64,000 nucleotides of DNA from Takakia lepidozioides (taxonomy: Eukaryota > Streptophyta > Takakiopsida > Takakiales > Takakiaceae). Made by a program: the position numbers and the translations under genes. The notes below the pieces were generated by a model. It searched no databases. It was not told the origin of the DNA and saw nothing but the letters and a program-made list of their open reading frames with translations. Shown piece after piece: positions 46,700 to 57,800 of the stretch. The stretch lies in NCBI GenBank assembly GCA_030704615.1, contig CM060731.1, positions 59,250,756 to 59,314,755 of the forward strand. Direction: 5' to 3'. Each line of letters opens with the position of its first letter. Position 1 is the stretch's first letter.

Positions 46700-47265
46700 T
46701 TTGATGATGCTAAAATCGGGAATGCCAGAGTTGGCTGTCATGATTTATTTATTTTTCTGAAACCAAAGCTTGAAATAATCGGGACCTCTAGAGTTGACAA
46801 TCCTGATTTTTTTTTTTCGATAAAATTGTGACCAACAATGCTCGTAGTGTTTTTTATTTGGTAAATTTGGATGAGATCAGGACCGCTTGTTCTAGCGATA
46901 GTAATGTTTGTATTTTTTAATGATAAAATCGGGACAATCCCAATTTCTTCAATATTTTTTAATTTGTTCTTATGGATGAAATCGGGACTGCCAATGTTAA
47001 AGAATATAAATGGATAAAACATGTACTGCGAGCTTTAGCGATCCCAAATTTTTGTAAACACAATTTGGATAATTGGCGGTCCCGATATTCAATTTTTTGT
47101 TGTTTCTTAATGTTTCGGGATCACCAGAGCTGATGGTCTCTGTTTTTTTAACATATATATATATATATACCGCATGTGCTGGCGGTCCAATTTTACTTAA
47201 GTATTTTTCAAAATATATGGGACCGCTAGCACTGGTGGTCCCAATTTTATTTAGATAAAATTTGA
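46700..47265. repeat. Array of about 50-bp palindromic units (array B)
   Basis: About 11 units have the same plan as array A: GGGACCGCTAGCACTGGTGG at 47220, GGGATCACCAGAGCTGATGG at 47118, and the half unit AATTGGCGGTCCCGA at 47071. Spacing is near 50 bp with AT-rich spacers. Units read AAATCGGGA-CCGC-N-GCGG-TCCC before divergence. Confidence 0.75.
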
Positions 47266-47514
47266 ATTAACTAAATATTTGAAATATCTATATTATTTAC
47301 CTAGCCGATGTGACACTTTTTAGATTGTTTCCTCATGCCATGTGGCCATTTTTCATACATTTTTAGCCTATTTGGCATCTATTTTTCAGCCTCTATATTT
47401 TTTGAGTATTTTTATATAAAACTAACGAAATGACGCAGACCCGCGTCAACGTCAGGTCCGAGGTGGCCTAACATGAGGCACGCACGGTTGATTGCGGATA
47501 TATATGAATACTAC

Positions 47515-48288
47515 CACTACTATGATTAGGAGATAACGACGCCTGCGACAGTCATTTGCAAATAATTTGTGACAATACCCAATATCGTAGGTGCACTAGG
47601 CGATATTCCGACGATATTTCGTTGCAAAGTTTTGTAAATACCTTCATTAAAAAAAATAGAGCTTAGTGAAGTGGGGCTCACTCTCTGATTGGAATTTCAG
47701 TTTGATTTGGAACAGATGAGTCCATACTGGTTTTGGATTGAGTTGAGGCCCTGTGGTTATGAAGAAATAAGTGTCTTGGCACTGACATTGATTTTCCTGT
47801 TGGATGTAATCAAACGCATCTTTGGAATCTTGGAATGAGACCGACCCTGCAAGTTAAGTTCTATCACCGTTGAGAATTGACGCTGCAAGCTGAGGGCCTT
47901 GCTTGTATCGAGCAAACACTTTTGAAATTCTTGCAAATTCCCTGTGAATAGCAAAACAAGCAAATCATATATGCACTGCCTGAAATTGGTCATAGGTGGA
48001 CTACAGAAATAGAGATAAATACTTCACAAGTAGTATCTGCGGTACATCTCGTCGCACGTACGATATCTCCTTTAAAAATATAAAGTATCATTGTAATCCA
48101 AACCAAGAAATGTTTTTGCTACTGCTATTGCAACGGTTCAACAACGATTTTTTGTTGCAAATTTTAGTAAAAATATTTGTTAAAAAGCTGTGTGAGAATA
48201 TTTTATGGCATGTAAGTCCCATTGAAAACTAAAATAAAATTTACGACAAAAAAATTGTCACAATCAAAACCAATAAATTTTTGTAGTG
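47515..48288. mobile_element. 774-bp CACTA-type non-autonomous element with exon-like insert
   Basis: The left end starts CACTAC and the right end finishes GTAGTG. Both are flanked by TAC (47512-47514, 48289-48291), the 3-bp target duplication expected of CACTA (En/Spm) elements. GTGACAAT words near both ends form weak subterminal repeats. Inside, the minus strand at about 47800-47945 reads NLQEFQKCLLDTSKALSLQR and VIELNLQGRSHSKIPK, starting at a good acceptor (TTCACAG), which suggests a captured gene fragment. The inverted repeat beyond CACTA is poor, so the call is not certain. Confidence 0.6.
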
Positions 48289-49954
48289 TACACCCTATGG
48301 ATGCAAGTTGCAAGAAATATCACGAGCACAAAATGGACTCCAATTTTTTATAGTCAAAACAACATGATATGTATGAAGATCGCTAGTTGCTACTTATGGT
48401 CTACAAAGATAGTCCACAGAGAATGTCAATGATTTCAAACATATCGTCACAACTATTTAGGGAAATTTTTTAAACCAAAATTTAGTAAGATTGTCAGTAC
48501 AACTCGAGGAGATTGTGAATAAGCATTGAAGGCATGACCAAGCATCGTCTGATGGTCGTTGGGCCGGCCGTTCCACCGTCGCTAGACACAACGGCGGTTG
48601 CCGAGCCCTTTGTTATTACCATTGTTCATTTAAATTAAATGAATTTTCTTGCATGTAATGTTTGAGGGACGTGGACACTTAACTTGTCACAGTTTTCACA
48701 CCCCCCCTTCCCCCTAGCCCCGAAAATTATATTACCGACACCTAAAACTGACAAGATGCAGGCCGCGTCAACGTCAGGTCTACGCGACCTGACATCACTA
48801 ACACAGATAATGGGGTTCACTAGTAATTCATAAGGGCTGAAGAAAGAGATTGACAGATTCACAATTTCCCACATGAAAGGGTGTCACAAACTCAAAACCA
48901 TACACTCATATGACATTGCCCAAAGATGCACAATCCATGCAATGAGACACATCTACAATACAAATTCCATGGATATGCTGAAAGTGAAGCAAACAAAATG
49001 TTTGTGTTTTTCATACCTGTTACCGTTAAAAATAAATAAATAAAATACTTGTTACCGTACATAGTACCCCCAACACTTCCATTTCCCACCGGTTTTTGTA
49101 AGTGCAACTCAAAGCGGATGTAGATTGCAATGAATGATTAAAAAGAAATTGGTTCCTAGATCATTTCTTGAAGCACCGACCGCCGGGGCCCTCACCTCCC
49201 ATAGGCCTGTTCACAACCAAGAATGTAAAAGAGAGATTGCATTGAAGCAAGAGGGCCCACCCAACTCAGAAAAACAGATAGCACATTCAAGCACAAGGGT
49301 CGACATCTCACGTTCCACCTCCCTAAGCTATGCAAAATTAAGACATGTTTTGTTTGGGCAAAGGGAAAAGACCTCATGCGGGGTTCAACCCTATTTTCAG
49401 AATGTTCTTACTCAAGGGTGTCGGATATGGTGGGGCCGCAACTCTTGTCATACTTGGCCACCTAGGTTATTAATCGTAGTAACTCTATAAGTGGTATCTG
49501 TCGTGGCGGGTTTGATCCCTGAGCAAGTTAATTCCCAGGAAAGACACATATCTTTCCCAACACTGGATTGTACCAAATGGGGGTCAAGAGACACCATAAT
49601 TTAAAATAGATACCTTTGTGATAGCAGTCGATGGATTGAACCCAATCACTTCTGAGGTGGTATGTGCCCATTAACACGGGCTACATCTTGGTTCTCTTAT
49701 ATGTGTACAATACATAATAATATAAAGAGCATTTTGAAGAATTTGATGGATCAATCGACAACTACATATAACTCTAATAATTTGAACTAAATTTTCTTTA
49801 ACGTGAACCTTCATAACTTATGCCTATATCTTATGTGAGTGGGTCTATAAAGTCAACCCTCCATCAAAGCTTAAAATTAAATAACACTTGTTACTTCAAT
49901 AGAATATATGATTTATTTGGATGATTTCTCCCTAAACAAGCGTAAATTATGGCA
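48289..49954. other. Intergenic stretch without a recognisable gene
   Basis: Frames are short and unrecognised. GCGTCAACGTCAGGTC occurs at about 48765 and also at about 47440, so a small dispersed repeat is present. Inverse or direct B-box-like words (GGGTTTGATCCC at about 49508, GGATTGAACCCAATC at about 49633) hint at old SINEs. Confidence 0.35.
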
Positions 49955-50082
49955 TCTTTGGTTCCCGAGGGAATACTACCTTCTGTTGGAAGGTGACCAC
50001 TTTGAGCCCTAGATCACCTAGCTTGTCAGGGGCAAGGCACAAATTGCCAACCATTGGGCTACTTGCTCTAGTGCTAATAAAC
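49955..50082 (-). mobile_element. SINE, family 1 head fragment (3'-truncated)
   Basis: On the minus strand it reads AGAGCAAGTAGCCCAATGG, AATTTGTGCCTTGCCCCTG and AGCTAGGTGATCTAGGGCTC, matching the head and middle of the 2848-3020 copy. The body with GACCGTCC is missing. Confidence 0.6.
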
Positions 50083-50204
50083 TAAACAATCGGGTAGTGC
50101 CATATACCATGCAGTGCATCATAGGCCACCTAATAAAAACTGTCTGTCCTTTAGTAGGGGTCATACTTTACTCTTTTCTTATTTTCTTTTATTTTCTCTT
50201 TTTT

Positions 50205-50424
50205 TTAAGCAAAGAAGAAACCTGGGAGCGACAGCCCACAATGTAGGCCCTTGAGGAGGGGAAAAAATAACCCTTTTTCATTTTTTGGCCATGGAGGCAC
50301 ACACGACGAACAACATCCATACAAAACGCCACGAACAATCCACACACGGGGCAGGGAAGCGGGTTTGAAACCCCAACCACCAAGGCGGCACATTGTGCAC
50401 TTACCAGCTGAGCTACCACCCAAT
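50205..50424 (-). mobile_element. tRNA-derived SINE, family 2
   Basis: On the minus strand TGGTAGCTCAGCTGGTAAG is an almost canonical tRNA A box, and GGGGTTTCAAACCCGC carries the B box. The body (AAAGGGTTATTTTTTCCCC, then CCCAGGTTTCTTC) resembles the copy at 39440-39626. It ends in an A-rich tail (AAAAAAAAGAGAAAATAAAA). Confidence 0.7.
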
Positions 50425-50539
50425 GTATTTCACATGGGACAATCTTCTGATGGAATTTTGGTTGTTAATTCAGAACCACATTATATTTATATTGAGGTTT
50501 CTATTCATTTAAAAATTGTTCAAATCAAATTCACGTTTT

Positions 50540-50830
50540 GAAACGGAGGCCCTGATTTGAGAGCCCACAAAAATAAGGTTGAGGTTGGAGAGCCCCTCGA
50601 GAGCCCCTCCTTTATATGCCCTTCTCTCAAGCTGTGGTGGAGCCTTCTAGAAGGGGGGCCATCACCCCCACCCCATTCCCTCACATATCCTATTTCTCAG
50701 CTGTGCTCCATGAATGGAGCAGCTCTGCTCCGACCCCATTGGCTGCTCCATTCTTCTCTATTTTTTGGACCTTCAGAAGTAACCCCTGCCAAAATTTGGG
50801 ACCCTTTTGACTTTGCCGATGGGCCCAACA
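50540..50830 (+). repeat. LTR-like repeat, copy 2
   Basis: Diverged copy of the 39735-40075 repeat: GAGCCCACAAAAATAAGG, CTCCTTTATATGCCC, GAGCCTTCTAGAAGGGGGG, CATTGGCTGCTCCATTC, GGACCTTCAGAAGTAACCCC. Same order and orientation. Confidence 0.45.
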
Positions 50831-51103
50831 CGTCCCCAACATTTGGAGAGGATTCAACTCGCCATAATGTAGTTCTCTCATCCGGAAGGCCGTTCATTTC
50901 ATCCCTTTACTGCTTGTATGTAACATTGGGCCATATTATTGCTGCCACCCAACGCTTCATTGGGTTAGCCCTTCATTTGTTCGAGAGAGATTGTTTTATT
51001 GCACCACGTGGCAAGTCTTTGGCTATTGTAGCTCTCTGACAGCGACATCTGGGGTTACAAACTGAGGAATACTCCCCCATTCCAATTATGTTCGATGATG
51101 GTC

Positions 51104-51646
51104 ACGGTGAGATGACTCAACATGACCCATACACAAGCACATGGAAGCTTCCTACATGCATTTTTGATCCATTTGGGTACCCAAAAAGAAACACTCCATC
51201 ATTTTATTTTTCTTGCTAGAGGAAACAAAGCCCGCAGTTATGAACTAGGTCATCGCCTTGTGGAAGGCAATTACGGCACATAATGGGAAGCCCTCACATC
51301 AAGCCATGAAGCTGGACCCCGCCGCTTGCGGGTCCACCTGGTGGCCATTATCTAATACATACATGAAGTGGGGTAATCCCCATGTATTAAGTGATTACGA
51401 CATGTAATGGGTCGACCCAACCTCTCCCAGCTCCCCCACTTCATGTCAGGGCTCCCCATTATGCGCCGTAATTGCTTTCCACACGGCAATTACCTAGTCC
51501 ATAATTGCAGGCTTTGTTCCCTCTCACAAGATTAAAAAAAAATGATGGAGTGTTTCTTTTTGGGTACCCAAATGCATCAGAAGTACATGTAGGATAGAAG
51601 CTTCCATGTGCTCGTGTATGTTTCATGCTCATCAAGTCACATGGCT
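51104..51646. mobile_element. Foldback-type element with arms of about 200 bp
   Basis: The left arm (51104-51306) and right arm (51439-51646) are inverse copies: CAAGCACATGGAAGCTTC with GGGTACCCAAAAAGAAACAC, AACAAAGCC and AATTACGGC mirror GTGTTTCTTTTTGGGTACCC, GGCTTTGTT and GCCGTAATTGC. The loop (about 130 bp) contains a further small palindrome around GGGGTAATCCCC. Nothing is encoded. The outer ends decay gradually, so I could not define a target duplication. Confidence 0.75.
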
Positions 51647-52090
51647 TATGTACACTGATGTACCTGAATATATATATATATTTCTTGGTGACGATTTTCC
51701 CCCATTTCCCAAAAATAAGAAGATGGGTGAAAGTTCATTCAATTGGAGGAAAGTTGACCCAGGACACTGATGGAAAATTGACGATTAGGTTACTATTTTG
51801 ATAGTACGTTCATCACACAGACGTGATGGTACCTAACCCCAATATGTGTTGTCATGGATAGGAATCCCACACAACCAGGGCTGCCATATTTGGCAAGAGC
51901 CCTGGTCAATGGAAACAGGACGGAAAAGCAAATGAATATCTTTGGAGCCCTTCATCCAGCATATGGGCCCCAACAAATCTCAGTGGGATACATATTGTAG
52001 AGCAGCTTCCAGGAGTCCACCTTTTTCTCCCTTTGTGTTAGCATCCGAAGTTGGTTACAATGTAGAGGGGTAGGGCAGTAGAGTGCCCAT

Positions 52091-52414
52091 TTGTGGGCAC
52101 CAGGATGGAAATTTGATAGGAGTTGCGATGGTGGAAGGACAACATATTTTTGCCACAAGTATCATCACAGGTATGTAGTCTGGTGTCGTTTTCACTTGGA
52201 ACTGTGTCGTTTTGTAGCCGCCATTGGAAAAAGTGTGGCCAAAGCAGCTGAAGGTGGGAGGTGGGCTCCCTCTAAGAAAGGCCAATCCACAATGCAGCAT
52301 AGTCAGGGTGCTAAGCATCATTCCAGCCAAGTGTGCCTAGACAATCCTGCTGTGAAATCTATGAGTGAGGCCAAAGAAGAGTCTGACTCAGTTTCAACAA
52401 CCAATTTGTCGTAG
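52091..52414 (+). CDS. Unrecognised 107-codon open frame
   Basis: From ATG (MWAPGWKFDRSCDGG) it contains CRFVAAIGKSVAKAAEGG and a Ser/Lys/Gln-rich tail ending in a stop. No family was recognised. It may be a terminal exon (a good stop is followed by non-coding sequence) or chance. An exon-like frame on the same strand at 52985-53176 could belong to the same transcription unit, but nothing links them. Confidence 0.2.
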   Translation: MWAPGWKFDRSCDGGRTTYFCHKYHHRYVVWCRFHLELCRFVAAIGKSVAKAAEGGRWAPSKKGQSTMQHSQGAKHHSSQVCLDNPAVKSMSEAKEESDSVSTTNLS

Positions 52415-52611
52415 CATTCAAAGAAGTAAATAAAGCACACTAACATATGTCTTATTTTCCGAGTACGTACTAATGCTATGTAAGCGAAGTTCTTATGCTC
52501 CTTTGAACACTTTAGTGTAGAGCTTTGTAAGATGGGTTCAGTACCACTGCAGTGTAGGTGCACTGTTATAACCAGTTCGGTTCCTTTTGGTACCTACACA
52601 CTTCAGATGGG

Positions 52612-52795
52612 AACGTTGTATGATAGAGGCACTAAGATCCACGAGTCAATCCATTTCCTGCACTTCTCTAGCATTGTAACAAAATTCAGTGTTGTTGTAT
52701 GACAGAGGAACAAAGATCGCCGAGTTGATCCATATTCCAACACTTCTCTAGCATTGTAACAATTTGGAAACTCAGTGTTGTCGACTCATTTGCAC
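52612..52795. repeat. Tandem duplication of about 85-95 bp
   Basis: GTTGTATGATAGAGGCACTA through CACTTCTCTAGCATTGTAAC at 52614-52681 is repeated at about 52693-52761, with divergence and a short indel. Confidence 0.65.
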
Positions 52796-52984
52796 TGCAG
52801 CCTAATCCCACATTTTCTCCATCTTACTTCCTACCTATAACTGATAACTTTCAACCAAAACAAACCCTATAACGGCTTTCTGTTTTTGTTCTGGCATCCT
52901 TGAAGCTTTACCCAAAGCATCTGCTTAGCTTGTATGCATTCGTCTCAAATACCCCACATTTATTAAAAACAATATTAAGTCTTA

Positions 52985-53176
52985 TAATTCTGCCAGTAGA
53001 TGTGAAGAAGCTAATCTACAGTTTGCACTACAGCTAGGAGATGTGAGGTCAGATACACAGCGAATATTATTGGCTCGATACCGAGAAAGGAAATTGGATA
53101 ATATCAAGGAAGGTCCTCAGTGTCTGTTAAGCAACCTTGAAGTTCACCGAAGTACTTACAGAGCCTTTCATATGCC
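52985..53176 (+). other. Exon-like open stretch of unknown identity
   Basis: An open frame reads RCEEANLQFALQLGDVRSDT and RILLARYRERKLDNIKEG and ends at CATATGCCT before a consensus donor GTGAGT (53177). A possible acceptor (TTCTGCCAG) precedes it at about 52997. Composition is protein-like and charged. I do not recognise the family. Confidence 0.3.
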
Positions 53177-54814
53177 TGTGAGTGCATGATAAAAACCATT
53201 TTATACTGGTGGCTGGTTGAATTCATCAGGAGGCAACTCCAACGCATAGTGTTAGAAACCTGGTTAACATCAGATTAGCTCTTCATGGTTGACAGACCGT
53301 TCAACCAGCCCTTTCATAGCATCAGACCACTTGGCCACAAGGGGAAGAGGCTCTTATTTCCACTGATTTCAGGCAGTAATCTGTCTCAACTATAGGACTT
53401 CAATGCTATTTTTGGATCAGTCAGGTATGTCACTGGATCATCCTTCATTGTGAAAGCTTAGGTCAGAAAGCTGCATGTTAATTAAACCTGAAATGTGGGG
53501 AAAAAGTTCATTGTGCAACTGTTGAAAATGGAACTGTCTAACGTAACTGGAGCTGGATACAAGACCAGTCAGTTACGTGTTGCGTTTGAGGGTTGTGCAT
53601 AATCCCTCCTCTCTTGTGGGGCCACACTCTTGTGTGAGGGCAAGGCAAACATACATGGAGGCATCTAATGTGCGACTTCTAGGATTAGGGTGACAATGTC
53701 CTAATCCTATACTCCTTGGAGCCTGGGATACTGCGATATCCCCACTGCTGAAACATGTCCTTTTGGTATAAGCGTAATCTTCACAAATCAGGCTTGGTCA
53801 GCTTTTCCTAATCAGACCTCTCAGCTAGAGCCCTATTCTGGTTGATTGGTGCGGAAATGGCAGCCACTTGTGACACCTATGTTAAGTACACTTGAGGTGT
53901 AAATTGCAGTGCTGTAGTCAATAATCCCAGCCAATCCCAGCCTTCACTGTAACCACTTTGATGTTGCCGTGCTATGTCTTTACATCCTTCTATATCCAAA
54001 AGTGTGTCTACACCTTGGTCCTCTCTGTTGCGAAAACATCTCAACTCTCCTCATAAAGTTAAAGGAAAAACCATTCATGATGGGGGACTGATATTGATGG
54101 GCTAAACTCCCTGTCTACCACCTAACCTGTGCCCAGTTAACTACAAACTCATGTACAAACGCTCAAACACAGTCTACCATACGGATGCAGAACTCAGTAG
54201 TCTGAAAACTGCTGTGCTTTGCTCACCAGATGCCTTTACCTCACAGCTCCCACTTCTTCATCTCCATGCCTGATGGGGCACTCCATTCAATTGTCTTGCT
54301 ACCCACCTCTTGCAGTTGGTAGACAGCACCCTACCAATTGACTCAACCTGCAGGGATAGCAATCCAGAAATTCATTAGTCATATTGAGAAGTACCAAAGG
54401 TCTAAGGAAGACAACCAACATATAGAATGAAAATTACTCCATGCTGTTCTTTATCTTGATTCACTAATTCTGGGCCCCTACTACAAAGGACCAACACTTA
54501 TATGAGCACTTGCCATAAGCTGAACATGTGTGTATATAATGAATTGACATGAATGGTTTCTTTATCTCAGACCATAGCGCAATGAAAGCCCATCTCCCCA
54601 CGGGAGTCACTTAAAACACAAATGTTCTCCAATTATAGTATTGTCCTTGTCAGACTGGCGGTATTACAATGAAATACACTGTACCAACACAAGCTGCAGC
54701 CAATACAAGTTAAATCTTGGCAGTGAAAAGCCTGGAGGCTTTACTGACTTGGCAATAAGCCTCCAGAAGTACACTGTCGAGGTACCACAGTGAAAATAGA
54801 TCAGGGGGATTTAC
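53177..54814. other. Stretch without a supported gene
   Basis: No supported gene. A plus-strand segment at 53500-53570 resembles part of an SGS domain in broken frames (see findings). The rest has no features I can name. Confidence 0.3.
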
Positions 54815-57800
54815 AAATCGACTTGTTCATGGCCAGCTGCATATCCTCATTAGCATTTTGGTAAATTGCCCGGAATAGCTTGTTCAAAGCTGCATCCCCT
54901 TCTAGTTTTTCATCCTTTTCCTGCAGCACAAGGTTGCTTCATTTCAGAAAGGGGCAGAAGAGCTGGGGGAAAGGAGAATGATAAGCAAAATGTGGTCCAT
55001 CAGACAAGGCCAAAAGCATCCGGTTTCAAAGTCTAAAATCAAGTTCATCTTAGATCCCAGAGACCAAGGCAGCCAAAGACAAAACCTTCCTTTCGCGTGC
55101 GCTCAAAATACGCACCAGAGACTGTGTAAGCAGCCTGAGAAGGAAAAACAACAAGAGCATGATGCTGTCACAACATTTCAACGCAACAAAGAAGAGATAC
55201 CCACCTCCTTCACTTCAGCCTCCAGCTTGTCCCAGTCCTTAGGCGGCTATTTACTGGATGTTGGGTACTTGGTCTTGCACTCCACACAGTCTGTCATACC
55301 AGTGCACCACCTTCAGCATAAGATATGGCACTGCTTTTACTTGAGAAAGAAGGTCACAAAATAAGTAAGGTGGAGACAACCGAGACAAGATGCTTGAGTT
55401 CCACCCCGACCAACAGACGATAGTCCAGCCCCTGGCTGTGTCAAAAGGTTACTGCCTTCCTAGTTACTTCCAAAGGATGCTCTCTGCGTTGGCGAGCTTT
55501 ATCTCTACTTCAGTACTCAACAACCTGTGCATGCATTGTGGTGGAATAAAGTTTATCCTGTTCAGCAACATAGCCAGGTCCCTCTACTTCCACAGAGACG
55601 CACATACAATTACCAACCCGAAATTCTGTGCAAAAGGTCATTGATGCCTCGCAAGCAATTGGAGCTTAACTTACCTTACCAAACAAACAAAGCAAAGCAA
55701 ACGGCTCTTCATGGTCAGTGTTGATGACACACTCATTGGCAAAACAAGTATATTTACAATAATTAATGGCCTTGTGGAATGAACACCCTGGCATCACCTA
55801 GCCACCTGCTACAACTCCAAAAAATGATACTTGATCACTTCCACACTCCTAGAGAAAAAACAGGAATAGACGTAAGGAAACAAAACGGGGAAAGAAGAAT
55901 AAGAGAGCCAAACTTACAGTCTGCTCTCCATAGTTGCCAGACACAGATAACACAGTCAGTGGATGAGATTACAATGGACGCAGACAGACAAACAACAAAG
56001 AAGACATCCCGCGAACCTCTCCAACAGAATAAATATGCAATTGAGGCCTTCGTTTGGACAAGCAGCTTGTGCAAGCCAAGGTCTGTACTGCCCCAATATT
56101 GCAGTCTATCCACAAGTAAGAATTTTGATGGTATAGAACACAATCCAATAGAAGGAAGGGCCTCTCACTACACACTCATAGAAGTCCCTCTTTGAGTATG
56201 TATGCGAAACCGTATCCATAAGCATGGCGCAGCTCAAGGCCCTGAGGGATCCCAGCTGCTCACATAAAAGCCAATCAACATTTCAAAATAGACACTAGTG
56301 CCTTGGAGAGAAAGAATGTACTCATGAGACATTGGCTGTCGTAGCCTTGCAGCCATAGACCCCGTGCCCAGTTTGGACAGATCAAGTGGGAACAGACTAC
56401 CTTTGTGTGGCGCTCCCTCCATAGTGGTGGTTCAGGCCTGGTAGAGGATGTACTCATAAGACGTTGTTTGCCGTAGCCTTCTGGCCATTGACCCCACGCC
56501 CAGATTGAGCAGAAGGGACAGAACCTACCTTTGTCAGGGGCTGACGCCGGTAGTAAGACTTCCTTGGAATAAACAATTGGTCCGGGTTTTCCAGATATCC
56601 TCTAGAAATCCCTTTAAACAAGCATCAACCTGCTGTGTGTGGTTTGCCCTATAACTAGGCCCCAAAAGGGCCTGGGCTTTTGGCTCAGCCTCGAGAATTT
56701 CAAAGTTGGTAAACACAGGTACAGGTACAATTCCCTTGGTAGCTTTGAAGAGAGCGTCTCTCTGGTGAGAGAACCCACAATGAATCAGAGAATGAATATT
56801 GTCTTCACGTTGCCCACACAACGGGCAATTGCACTCTCCCTTTCCTCTCTGCTTCTGTTTGCTGTTCAAAGGTAGGCTTCCTGCCCTGAGTTTAAATTTC
56901 AGTATAGTGCTGAGAGTGGGAGACCCTTGAGGTCATCCATGATGTCCCCCATGTCACAGACTGGAAACAAGTTCAGGGAAGTTTTCTGCCTAACTTCATT
57001 TTCATCAGACAATTTCCTGGCAACATACATGGCTTTGGACACTACAGCCTCTAAGTCAGATTTATCCACCAGGGTCAAGACTTGTGGGCTAAGATTCAGA
57101 TCCTTGAGAATCTCTTCTTCTCTCTTTTGCCAGGACTTAGCCTGGTTGACAGGGCAATCCTGCTTCCAAGATATAGAGTCGATTAACTTAGGATATCTGA
57201 TGTTGGACATATGTTGCAGCTGATCCCACCATCTGACCTTGAGTTCATCTCGTCGGGAGCTTAAGGAAGGGATGCCAAACTCACCGCGAACAGCCACATT
57301 GGCTGTTTTGGAGCATGCTGACATGCAGTCCTAAAGCACCCCCACTTGAATGGATTCTAGAGACTTAGCCTGGTTGGAGTACACCTGGTAGAGAAAGAGG
57401 GAGAAAAAGACTATTCGGTTTAGCAGGTAGGGAAAGATCTTCTCTTTTCAACCTTTATCTTGGTCTTTCCAGGGTAGTAAGACATCAGACATACATCTCT
57501 CTTCACACACGGTGACAGTGTCATAAGTTCTTTCACTGTGATACACCCTTGTTAGTTTGTTACTCTTGCAAGCCACAAAATGACATACCTCTCTGGCCGA
57601 CATCACTTGTTGATTTTGAAATGCTCCAAAATTGAGTTTATAATATCATTTCCATTGTCATTAGAAAAAACACTCATCTACAAAAGAGTCCAAGAAACAG
57701 CACTCCAGCCACCCCCTCCACCCTATTGCTCATACTAGGGTACATTCAGATTGAGTTGCTTTGGTCACTATTTACCAATTGCTTCATGAGGATACACTTC

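Noticed and set aside
50360-50424. Functional tRNA gene
   Set aside because: The A and B boxes are good, but the sequence does not close into an acceptor stem and is followed by a repeat body and an A-rich tail. It is a SINE head.
55835-56195. Overlapping frames on both strands in the SGT1 relic intron
   Set aside because: No motif, open on both strands, and placed between recognised SGT1 pieces. Best treated as intron.
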